A stretch of DNA of 8,972 nucleotides from an uncultured Clostridia bacterium (lineage in GTDB: Bacteria; Bacillota; Clostridia; UBA1381), in the NCBI GenBank assembly GCA_934454215.1, contig CAKSGG010000131.1:1-8972 (forward strand), given 5' to 3'. Every line of letters starts with the position of its first letter. Position 1 is the first letter of the stretch. The translations under genes were made by a program, and so were the position numbers. This document shows positions 1-5,769 of this stretch, piece by piece. Under the pieces are notes generated by a model, which had not been told where the DNA came from, did not search any database, and worked only from the letters and a program-made list of their open reading frames with translations.

Positions 1-7
1 AAAATAC

Positions 8-67
8 AAAATAAGAATGTAGGTTTCTATACAATTTTATTTCGTATATTTCCTACATTCTTATTTT
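8..67 (-). terminator. Long stem-loop, probable terminator of the left-edge gene remnant
   Basis: A perfect 16-bp stem is formed by AAAATAAGAATGTAGG (8-23) and its complement (52-67). A further inner stem TATAC/GTATA (28-32 with 44-48) narrows the loop. Read on the minus strand, the 3' arm runs into a T-rich tail (complement of 1-11), as in an intrinsic terminator; the plus-strand tail is also fairly T-rich, so it may act both ways. The stop codon of the minus-strand remnant (61-63) lies inside the stem, so the hairpin would directly end that transcript. Confidence 0.6.
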
Positions 68-226
68 AGATTTTGCATCAAAAAATCAAAACTGAGAACT
101 GTTATCAGATCCACAAAGGATAAGAAGTAAATGTTACGATAATCAGCTGCAAAGCAAAAAATAACTTCAAAAGCTATTTTTATTTTCTTCAACTCCTGAA
201 GTCAGGATTGTGCTATCATTATTCAT
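61..226 (-). pseudogene. Short gene-head remnant with a +1 frame break (inverted copy at the right edge)
   Basis: I do not recognise the product. On the minus strand an ATG at 226-224 follows a strong AAAGGAG (complement of about 232-238) with 6-bp spacing, the usual start of a translated gene. It reads 19 codons, starting MNND and ending ENKNSF, then meets TGA at 169-167. Skipping one base at TTT-TGA opens a frame that continues EVIFC and ends at a TAA (63-61) in the hairpin at 8-67. The head matches 8896-8940 at 43 of 45 bases, with the same ATG position and the same TTT-TGA. Compared with that copy, 21 bases (seven codons in the +1 frame) are missing between two CTTTTGAAG repeats. I infer an internally deleted copy of a repeated gene, possibly mobile; a short peptide or a recoded gene is possible. 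Confidence 0.4.
165..209. repeat. Left copy of outward-facing inverted repeat (45 bp, partner 8896-8940)
   Basis: The reverse complement of this segment matches 8896-8940 at 43 of 45 positions. After a 21-base length difference the match resumes for about 11 more bases (154-164 against 8962-8972). The copies are about 8.7 kb apart in opposite orientation, so recombination between them would invert the whole set of genes. Their length alone is short for efficient homologous recombination, unless the match extends beyond the window on the right. Confidence 0.75.
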
Positions 227-243
227 GTGAAACTCCTTTTTAT

Positions 244-266
244 TTTTTGAACCGGACATTCAAAAA
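244..266. repeat. Small perfect inverted repeat TTTTTGAA / TTCAAAAA
   Basis: Two 8-bp arms (244-251 and 259-266) flank CCGGACA, in the leader just upstream of the left-edge gene remnant on the minus strand. It could be an operator or a weak hairpin. The G+C-bearing spacer stands out in very AT-rich surroundings. Function cannot be assigned. Confidence 0.4.
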
Positions 267-284
267 TTATGAAAAAGAAAAAAT

Positions 285-333
285 AAAAAGGCAATATTTT
301 CTGCTCATTCAAGAACAGTAATATTGTCTTTTT
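285..333 (-). terminator. Terminator downstream of the MarR-ABC operon
   Basis: A 14-bp stem pairs 285-298 (AAAAAGGCAATATT) with 320-333, around a 21-base loop that contains a minor CTG/CAG pairing. On the minus strand the stem is followed by a long T-rich tract (complement of about 271-290), and it lies about 75 bases past the stop of the second ABC subunit. The 291/327 pair is a G-U wobble on the plus strand but an A-C mismatch on the minus strand, so the hairpin is slightly better in plus orientation. It is probably bidirectional. Confidence 0.65.
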
Positions 334-348
334 TTACTTTATCAAATG

Positions 349-396
349 GTGTGAAAATCTACTCCCCAAAAGTTGACCCCAAAAGTCACACTCCCC
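349..396. repeat. Short CCCC-AAAAGT direct repeats, possible insertion-sequence end
   Basis: ACTCCCCAAAAGT (361-373), TGACCCCAAAAGT (374-386) and a partial ACTCCCC (390-396) lie in tandem just after the ABC gene. A short inverted pair GTGTGA/TCACAC (349-354 and 386-391) encloses the first two. Clustered copies of this kind resemble the multiple terminal repeats of IS21-family elements, but no transposase gene is visible. This is a possible remnant only. Confidence 0.3.
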
Positions 397-408
397 ATCA
401 TAGTTTGG

Positions 409-2037
409 CTACCCTTCATTTGAAGCGCTTTCATGGATTTCAATGATTTTTCCTGTGATTGCTGATGTTCTATGAGAAATTGAAACGACTGTTCGATCTT
501 TCATTGCATTTTGAATTGCGAGAAGAACTTGTTGTTCTGTAGAAGTATCTAAATCTGCAGTGATTTCATCGAGTAAAAGTAACGGTGGATCTAAAACGAT
601 GGCACGTGCGATGGCAATGAGTTGTTTTTGTCCCTGAGAAAATAGATCATCATTGTATTCAGTATCTAATTGTTGATCAAAGGATTGAATGGTATCCCAC
701 AAACCAACAAGTTTGTATGCATGAATGATTTGTTTTTCTGTAATGTCTGGAGCAAAGAGTGATACTTGTTCTTTGATTGTTCCGTGTACTGGATGAAATG
801 ACTGTTCCACATAGCCATAGATGGTTCTACGAATGGAAGGTGAAAATGTGGATGGATCATGACCAAATACTTTAACTGTTCCAGAATCTGGCTTGTATAA
901 GCCGAGAATGAGTTTGAAGAGTGTGGATTTTCCTGCACCTGTTCTTCCTTGGATTGTTACTTGTTCTCCTGAATGAATTTCTAGATTGTAATCATGTAAT
1001 ACTTCTTTTGTATCGTATGCAAAATGTAGATGTTGAATGGAAATGATGGGATTTGTATTCTGGATGTTTGAAACTGGTTGAAATGCTTGTTTTTCTTCTG
1101 AGGCAAAGAAATCCTGAATGCGATGAATTCCTGCGATAGAGGATTGAATTGTCTGTATTTCCATGCCAATACTTTCAATTGGTCCAAATACTTTTGAAAT
1201 ATATTGCATACACATTACTGTGTTTCCTGCACTCATCGAAAAAAATGTGAATTCTGGACTTGTCGCAATGAGAATCAATATGCCAATTGTCAGTGCATTG
1301 ATGATTAAAATGATTGGTGAGTAGATTGCATCATAAAAGTTTGTTTTCTGTAGTGCCTGATAGCTTTGTTCAATGGTTTGATCATATGCATTTTCCATGA
1401 ATGACTGTGCCTGCAGATTTTGGATCATCAATAGATTGTTGATTGTATCTGGAAGGATTGCATTTGCATCTGCGATTGCTTTTCGATTTTGTATTTCACT
1501 TTTTAGCATTTGCTTTTGTGTGAAGCGTGTAAACAAGAAGACAACAGGAAGTAAGATTAGTAATAGATAAAAAGCTAAAGATGCTTTTTGAAAAAGCACA
1601 ACAAGAATACTGATCAATGTACAGGCATCCGCAATCATAGAAATGATTCCAGATGAGAATAGTTCTTCTAATGTATCTACATCCTGGATGATACGTGATG
1701 TGATAGCACCTGGAGATTGTTTTGTGATTGTGCCTGTATCTAAGTTCATGAAGTGATGCATCATTTCACTTCGTAATGCATGTGTGAGTTTTTGGGAAAG
1801 AATGATGAGTAAGCTGTCACGAATGGATGTACTGATACTTTCGAATAAGAAAAATATAAAGTAGGAAAACATCAAAAGAAACGTAATGTTTTGTTTTGTG
1901 GAAAGAAGATCAATGATGTTTGCGAATAAGAGTGGTGGAAGCAGTGTGAATGCAATTGTGGCAATAAAGAATAGAATGACACTGCATGATAATAGCCAGT
2001 GAGAGCGAAATACTTTTTTACATGTGCTGAGAATCAT
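409..2037 (-). CDS. ABC exporter half-transporter (permease-ATPase), catalytic-site subunit of a heterodimer
   Basis: This 542-residue protein fuses an N-terminal transmembrane domain (hydrophobic helices in about residues 15-290) to a C-terminal ATPase (about 330-540), the layout of ABCB-type multidrug or lipid exporters. Visible motifs are A-loop Y341, Walker A GRTGAGKST (364-372), Q-loop Gln412, signature FSQGQ (466-470), Walker B LLLLDE with catalytic Glu491, and H-loop His522. It keeps the catalytic glutamate that its partner lacks, so its Walker A/B should form the active ATP site with the partner's LSKGQ. The ATG at 2037 has AAGAGGT seven bases upstream and overlaps the end of the upstream ABC gene by 20 bp, implying coupled translation. 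At 542 residues it is a little shorter than usual (about 580). The substrate cannot be read from sequence; drugs, bile acids or peptides are all possible. Confidence 0.9.
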   Translation of the reverse strand: MILSTCKKVFRSHWLLSCSVILFFIATIAFTLLPPLLFANIIDLLSTKQNITFLLMFSYFIFFLFESISTSIRDSLLIILSQKLTHALRSEMMHHFMNLDTGTITKQSPGAITSRIIQDVDTLEELFSSGIISMIADACTLISILVVLFQKASLAFYLLLILLPVVFLFTRFTQKQMLKSEIQNRKAIADANAILPDTINNLLMIQNLQAQSFMENAYDQTIEQSYQALQKTNFYDAIYSPIILIINALTIGILILIATSPEFTFFSMSAGNTVMCMQYISKVFGPIESIGMEIQTIQSSIAGIHRIQDFFASEEKQAFQPVSNIQNTNPIISIQHLHFAYDTKEVLHDYNLEIHSGEQVTIQGRTGAGKSTLFKLILGLYKPDSGTVKVFGHDPSTFSPSIRRTIYGYVEQSFHPVHGTIKEQVSLFAPDITEKQIIHAYKLVGLWDTIQSFDQQLDTEYNDDLFSQGQKQLIAIARAIVLDPPLLLLDEITADLDTSTEQQVLLAIQNAMKDRTVVSISHRTSAITGKIIEIHESASNEG

Positions 2038-3685
2038 TGTGTGTACCTCTTAAGAGTGTTTTGTATGTTGAAGATGTCTGGCATAGAGCGTCATGTGTGG
2101 ATAGTGTTGCGTGTGTCTGTTCTAGCAGCAATACTTTTGTTGCGTATTGAAAAATAGATAAACGATGTGAAATTAATATGATCATTTTATCTTTACAGTA
2201 AGACTGGATATTGTGGAATACCTGCTGTTCTGTTTTGATATCTAATGCTGAAAATGGATCATCCAGGATAAGCAAAGAAGATGCGTGTACAAGTGTTCTT
2301 GCTAAGGCAATGCGTTGTGCCTGTCCTTTGGATAAGCGAATGCCTCCATTGCCTAACTTTGTATGGATGCCTTGTTCCATCTGTTCTATTTCTTGATCAA
2401 TGCATACAAGTTTCAAGTAGGGATGAATATCAATATCTTTGCCTAAAGTGATATTGTGTTCAATCGTATCATTGAGCAATTGTAAATCATGGCCAAGATA
2501 TGTCACGTTCTGTTTTTCGATAGAAATGAAACCTTCATATGGCATTTCTTGTAGAAATAGTTTTCCAAATGTTGATTTTCCACTCGCAACTTTTCCGCAG
2601 ACACCTAAGATTTCACCTTTCTGTAATGTAAAAGAAATATGCTTGAATAAATCATTGGCATTTGGATAGTGGAATGATAGATCTTGTACAGTGAGTGATG
2701 TGATGGTAGAAGAAGATGGCATGGATGTATCTGGATTTAATAAGTATGGAGATAATCGTTTCCATGAAATCTGTGCTTTATGGACAGAATTGAATAGTTT
2801 AGCAGATTTACTTGATTTTGTTGCGAGCTTTAAGAAACAGGCAACATATGTTGTAAAGATGGCAATATTCCATGTTCCTTGTATTACGTAGTGGCATCCT
2901 AAATATAGAATTGGAAATAAACCAAGCAATGTAATCATAAAATAGAGTGGTGGAAATGCCATGAATGGAATATTGGCTTTGATAGAAGCAGATTCATACT
3001 CCTGTAATATGTTCTCATAGGATTGCATGCGGTTTTCTTCACAGCCATAGATGCGATACATCATTGCATGACTTGTAAGATCTAGTGTTGTTTCGTTTAA
3101 GGATGCGGTGATCGTTTTTTGTTTTTCACTTGTTGTTTGTACAAGTGTTTTCATTTTTTCTGCCAGTAAGTAAGAGAGTGGAATACATACAATACAAAGC
3201 AGAGTGATTTTTACATCATAGTGAAATAACATGCATAGATACGCAATCAATGCGATACATGTATCAAATAGTTCTGTTGTGAATTTGCGAATCCCTTCAC
3301 TGCAGTCATCGGCATCAATGATAGCTTTTGTAAGCAAGGCACCTGTCTGTTCCTGTTTGATTTGTGATTGTGGTGCATAAAGAATGTTTTGATAGATTGT
3401 CTTTTTAAAACGCTTGTTTGTGTTATTCGCAAAGATACGTACATAGTTACGTTTATAGAAGCGAGAAATCTGAACAATACTGATAGAAAACAAATATAAA
3501 AGAACGATTTTTACAATTGTTTGAAAAGAAATAGATTGTTGGAAGTAGTCATAAATGCTTTGTGTGAGTTTCCCTTCGAAGTATGGACCTAGAATTAACC
3601 CAAAGTTATAGATAAGACCAGTGATTGTGACAATGGTCAAAGACTTCCATTCTTTTTTGAAATAGTACAGAATCGATGGCTTCAT
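2018..3685 (-). CDS. ABC exporter half-transporter (permease-ATPase), degenerate-site subunit of a heterodimer
   Basis: This 555-residue protein has an N-terminal membrane domain (helices in about residues 16-290) and a C-terminal ATPase (about 328-545). Walker A is GKVASGKST (364-372), the signature is LSKGQ (451-455) and the H-loop His is 507. Two key positions are non-canonical. The Walker B motif LLILDD has Asp476 in place of the catalytic Glu. The Q-loop, normally Y-V-P-Q, reads Y-L-G-H, with His399 in place of Gln. An Asp at the Walker B position is typical of the degenerate site in heterodimeric exporters such as TM287/288, LmrCD and BmrCD, so pairing with the next gene (409-2037) is strongly implied. 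Its ATG overlaps the MarR stop in an ATGA junction, and an AAAGGA sits a rather long 11-12 bases upstream, so translation is probably coupled. Confidence 0.9.
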   Translation of the reverse strand: MKPSILYYFKKEWKSLTIVTITGLIYNFGLILGPYFEGKLTQSIYDYFQQSISFQTIVKIVLLYLFSISIVQISRFYKRNYVRIFANNTNKRFKKTIYQNILYAPQSQIKQEQTGALLTKAIIDADDCSEGIRKFTTELFDTCIALIAYLCMLFHYDVKITLLCIVCIPLSYLLAEKMKTLVQTTSEKQKTITASLNETTLDLTSHAMMYRIYGCEENRMQSYENILQEYESASIKANIPFMAFPPLYFMITLLGLFPILYLGCHYVIQGTWNIAIFTTYVACFLKLATKSSKSAKLFNSVHKAQISWKRLSPYLLNPDTSMPSSSTITSLTVQDLSFHYPNANDLFKHISFTLQKGEILGVCGKVASGKSTFGKLFLQEMPYEGFISIEKQNVTYLGHDLQLLNDTIEHNITLGKDIDIHPYLKLVCIDQEIEQMEQGIHTKLGNGGIRLSKGQAQRIALARTLVHASSLLILDDPFSALDIKTEQQVFHNIQSYCKDKMIILISHRLSIFQYATKVLLLEQTHATLSTHDALCQTSSTYKTLLRGTHNDSQHM

Positions 3686-4140
3686 AGTTTTTGTATCCTT
3701 TGCATGACATTTGGAAAGTGGGATCGACTTTCTTTTTTGCTTTTTGTATACACTTTATCTAGTGTTTTAAGAAATACTTCTTTTTCTTCTTGACTGAGAT
3801 CTTCTAACAGCCAGTCATAGAATGTTGCTTCTATACTTGTTTTGGATTGCTTAAGTGCTTGTGCTTTTTCTGTTGGATATAGTAGATGTTTTCTTTTATC
3901 TTGTATATCTTGTGTGCAGATGAGATATCCTTTTTTTACTAAGGATCTGACTCTTTTTGTAACTGCACCTTTTTCCGCATGTAGTTTATTTGCTGCTTCT
4001 TGTTGCGTTGTACCTGGATGGTGACGTACATAATGGATCAATTCCAGCTCGGAAGAACCGAGGTTTGTTTCTTTGAATACCATTGCATTGAGCTTTTGTG
4101 CTTCTCTAGCAATTTTACCTATTTTTCTTGCTTCACTCAT
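3682..4140 (-). CDS. MarR-family transcriptional regulator of the ABC exporter operon
   Basis: This is a 152-residue winged-helix protein of normal MarR length. The helix-turn-helix lies at about residues 44-72 (TTQQEAANKL through the second helix to KKGYL). The wing at 77-92 carries the family's D-x-R element in DKRKHLLYPT. The N-terminal and C-terminal helices should form the dimer and ligand pocket. The ATG at 4140 has AGAGGTG four bases upstream. It is first in an operon with two ABC exporter subunits and overlaps the next gene by 4 bp (ATGA). A perfect palindrome (4151-4174) sits just downstream of its -10, at the expected transcription start, which strongly suggests that a dimer represses its own operon until a toxic ligand releases it. 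The ligand is unknown. Confidence 0.9.
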   Translation of the reverse strand: MSEARKIGKIAREAQKLNAMVFKETNLGSSELELIHYVRHHPGTTQQEAANKLHAEKGAVTKRVRSLVKKGYLICTQDIQDKRKHLLYPTEKAQALKQSKTSIEATFYDWLLEDLSQEEKEVFLKTLDKVYTKSKKESRSHFPNVMQRIQKL

Positions 4141-4150
4141 ATCACACCTC

Positions 4151-4174
4151 TAATAGTTGTATGTACAACTATTA
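4151..4174. promoter_or_regulatory. Perfect palindromic operator, probable MarR binding site
   Basis: TAATAGTTGT (4151-4160) and ACAACTATTA (4165-4174) form 10-bp perfect inverted arms around ATGT. The site begins at the -10 edge and covers the predicted start of the minus-strand transcript, also touching the Shine-Dalgarno side, where a dimeric repressor would block RNA polymerase. Size and symmetry match known MarR operators. Its inner arms are about 29 bp from the -35 of the divergent hydrolase promoter, so direct repression of that gene is less obvious. Confidence 0.75.
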
Positions 4175-4202
4175 ATATAAGATATTATTAAGAAACTGTC
4201 TA
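4174..4202 (-). promoter_or_regulatory. Promoter of the MarR-ABC operon
   Basis: On the minus strand the -35 is TAGACA (complement of 4197-4202), the spacer is 17 bp and the -10 is TATATT (complement of 4174-4179); each hexamer is 5 of 6 to sigma-A consensus. Transcription should start near 4167, inside the palindrome at 4151-4174. Confidence 0.7.
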
Positions 4203-4230
4203 TCGACCTTTTTCATAACAATGCTAGAAT
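4203..4230 (+). promoter_or_regulatory. Promoter of the choloylglycine hydrolase gene
   Basis: A -35-like TCGACC (4203-4208, 4 of 6) is followed after 16 bp by TAGAAT (4225-4230, 5 of 6), with an upstream TGC giving an extended -10. The -35 directly abuts that of the divergent promoter. This leaves a leader of about 14 bases containing the AGGAGGT Shine-Dalgarno. Confidence 0.5.
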
Positions 4231-4250
4231 GAAGAAAAGGAGGTACAGAT

Positions 4251-5225
4251 ATGTGTACAGCTTTAACTTATAAAACAAAAGATTTCTATTTTGGAAGAAA
4301 TCTGGACTATGAACATGGATATGGTCAAAGTATCATCATTGTTCCTAGAAACTATCCAATCCCATTTAGACATATGAAGGATCTGGATCATCATTATGCA
4401 TTGATCGGCATGGGTATTATGACTGCTGGCTATCCAAATCATTTTGAAGCAATGAATGAAAAGGGGCTTGCGATGGCTGGGCTGAACTTTGTTGGAAATG
4501 CGGTCTATCATCCACTGGATGCATCCAAAGATAACGTAGCACAGTTTGAACTGACAAATTATATTCTTTGTACATGTGCAAATATTGCGGAAGCAAAAGA
4601 GGCTTTGAAGAATCTGAATGTTGATAATGAGAAGTTCTCTGATCAGATGCCGGATGCTTATCTGCACTGGATGATTGCGGATGAGAATGGATGCATTGTA
4701 GTGGAATCCATGAAGGATGGACTGCATGTGCATGAGAATCCTTATGGTGTATTAACAAACAATCCGCCATTTGAAATTCAAAGCTTTCTGTTGAATCAAT
4801 ATATGTCATTGTCCGCTCAGCAGCCAGCAAATACATTCTCCAAGGAATTTGATCTGCATACATATTCAAGAGGCATGGGAGGTCTAGGACTTCCAGGAGA
4901 TTTAAGCAGTTCTTCTAGATTTGCAAAGTGTGTATTTACTAGAACAAACAGTGTAAAGGAAGAGAGTGAAGAAGCAAGTGTATCTCAGTTCTTCCACATC
5001 ATTCACAGTGTTGAACAGCAGAAGGGATGTTGTGAAGTCAGAGAAGGAGATTATGAATATACGATCTATTCTTCCTGCATGAATACAAACAAGGGAATCT
5101 ACTATTACACAACATATAATGATGCAACAATTCATGCGATTGATATGCATCGTTGTAATCTGGATGGAAATGAAATTGTATCTTATCCATTCATGGATGA
5201 AGCAAAAATTGAATATCAGAATTGA
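4251..5225 (+). CDS. Choloylglycine hydrolase family protein, probable bile salt hydrolase
   Basis: This 324-residue Ntn-hydrolase has normal family length. It should cleave the amide of glycine- or taurine-conjugated bile acids. It starts M-C, so removing Met1 exposes the Cys2 nucleophile. Other expected active-site residues are present: Arg16 and Asp19 in GRNLDY, Asn79 in AGLNF, Asn170 in LTNNP, and Arg223 in the GLPGDLSSSSRF block. Asn79 is the bile-salt-hydrolase type; penicillin V acylases often have Tyr there. No signal peptide is seen, so it is cytoplasmic. It has an AGGAGGT Shine-Dalgarno, its own promoter and its own terminator, so it is transcribed alone. It lies between two MarR-plus-exporter modules, which fits handling of bile acids, though penicillin V or N-acyl homoserine lactones are alternative substrates in this family. 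Confidence 0.9.
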   Translation: MCTALTYKTKDFYFGRNLDYEHGYGQSIIIVPRNYPIPFRHMKDLDHHYALIGMGIMTAGYPNHFEAMNEKGLAMAGLNFVGNAVYHPLDASKDNVAQFELTNYILCTCANIAEAKEALKNLNVDNEKFSDQMPDAYLHWMIADENGCIVVESMKDGLHVHENPYGVLTNNPPFEIQSFLLNQYMSLSAQQPANTFSKEFDLHTYSRGMGGLGLPGDLSSSSRFAKCVFTRTNSVKEESEEASVSQFFHIIHSVEQQKGCCEVREGDYEYTIYSSCMNTNKGIYYYTTYNDATIHAIDMHRCNLDGNEIVSYPFMDEAKIEYQN

Positions 5226-5227
5226 TG

Positions 5228-5256
5228 AAATGACCGTTCAAGTACGGTCATTTTTT
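5228..5256 (+). terminator. Intrinsic terminator of the hydrolase gene
   Basis: AAATGACCGT (5228-5237) pairs with ACGGTCATTT (5244-5253) around a 6-base loop, followed by an uninterrupted T run to 5256. It starts two bases after the stop codon, and the next promoter begins only four bases after the T run. Confidence 0.9.
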
Positions 5257-5259
5257 CTA

Positions 5260-5287
5260 TTGACTATTTCTTCTATATTCATATAAT
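5260..5287 (+). promoter_or_regulatory. Strong promoter of the MarR-MATE operon
   Basis: TTGACT (5260-5265, 5 of 6) and a perfect TATAAT (5282-5287) are separated by 16 bp. Transcription should start near 5294, which rules out the ATG at 5293 as the start of the regulator gene. Confidence 0.75.
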
Positions 5288-5304
5288 TACCTATGATAAT
5301 TACC
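5283..5304. promoter_or_regulatory. Direct repeat over the -10 and start site, candidate operator
   Basis: ATAATTACC occurs at 5283-5291 and again at 5296-5304, a 13-bp period. A third, inverted GGTAA follows at 5308-5312. The repeats cover the -10 hexamer and the predicted transcription start, so a regulator bound here would block the promoter. The encoded MarR-type protein is the obvious candidate. Confidence 0.5.
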
Positions 5305-5310
5305 GGAGGT
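5305..5310 (+). promoter_or_regulatory. Shine-Dalgarno deciding the start of the second MarR gene
   Basis: GGAGGT lies six bases before the ATG at 5317 and after the in-frame ATG at 5293, so 5317 is the start. The same bases fall in a small hairpin, TTACC-GGA-GGTAA (5300-5312), that could modestly hide the site. Confidence 0.8.
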
Positions 5311-5316
5311 AACTAT

Positions 5317-5769
5317 ATGGATGCGTATCAGGCAAGAAAAGTCATAGATGCTTTTGAAAAAGCAGAAAAGATACTACAAAATCGACCATCTTTACCAAAA
5401 GAAATTCTTCCTTCTTACTTGAAGATGCTAGATAAGATCTATGAATTAGATCAAAAGGGAAAGGTAAGAGGTTCTGATGTTGCTAGTGCATTGCATCAGA
5501 CAAAACCGAGTATTACAAGAGCGCTTTGTGCAATGGATGCAATGGGTTGGATTACAAAGGAAGATAGTGCAACAGATAAAAGAGTTGTTTATATTGTTTT
5601 GACGGATAAGGGGAGAGAAATCTATCAATCTTATATTGCTTCCTACTATAGTGCGTTATCAAAACGTTTAGAGAAATATAAAGAAGAAGATATCAATGTA
5701 ATGATGCAATTCATTGATATGTTTTATCAGGACCTTAGTGAAAATCCGATGAAGAGAGAGGAATTTTAA
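5317..5769 (+). CDS. MarR-family transcriptional regulator of the MATE pump operon
   Basis: A 150-residue winged-helix protein when started at 5317, eight codons inside the longest open frame; spacing from GGAGGT and the promoter position both favour this start. The helix-turn-helix lies at about residues 49-80 (SDVASALHQTKPSITRAL and on to GWITKED). The wing at 84-99 holds the D-x-R element in TDKRVVYIVLTDKG. N- and C-terminal helices should make the dimer. Its stop overlaps the start of the MATE gene by one base (TAATG). A regulator of this family directly before a MATE pump recalls mepR-mepA of Staphylococcus aureus, where the regulator represses itself and the pump. Self-repression here is supported by the repeat over its -10. 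It has little visible similarity to the other MarR protein in the window, so the two modules probably sense different signals or use different sites. Confidence 0.88.
   Translation: MDAYQARKVIDAFEKAEKILQNRPSLPKEILPSYLKMLDKIYELDQKGKVRGSDVASALHQTKPSITRALCAMDAMGWITKEDSATDKRVVYIVLTDKGREIYQSYIASYYSALSKRLEKYKEEDINVMMQFIDMFYQDLSENPMKREEF

Noticed and set aside
165..209. Reading the edge repeat as a CRISPR or REP-type repeat
   Set aside because: There are only two copies in the window, 8.7 kb apart and inverted, with no spacers; the shared ATG, stop and frame argue for a coding origin.
2211..2891. Plus-strand open frames antisense to the ABC gene
   Set aside because: The minus-strand frame carries all the ABC motifs; the antisense frames are short, lack ribosome sites and match no family.
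4263..4869. Two long minus-strand open frames inside the hydrolase gene
   Set aside because: They are antisense to a gene with all active-site residues in place, with odd composition (rich in His, Ile, Ser) and no ribosome site or recognisable domain.
5293..5316. Eight-codon N-terminal extension of the second MarR gene
   Set aside because: The ATG at 5293 lies at the predicted transcription start and has no ribosome site, while 5317 has GGAGGT six bases upstream.
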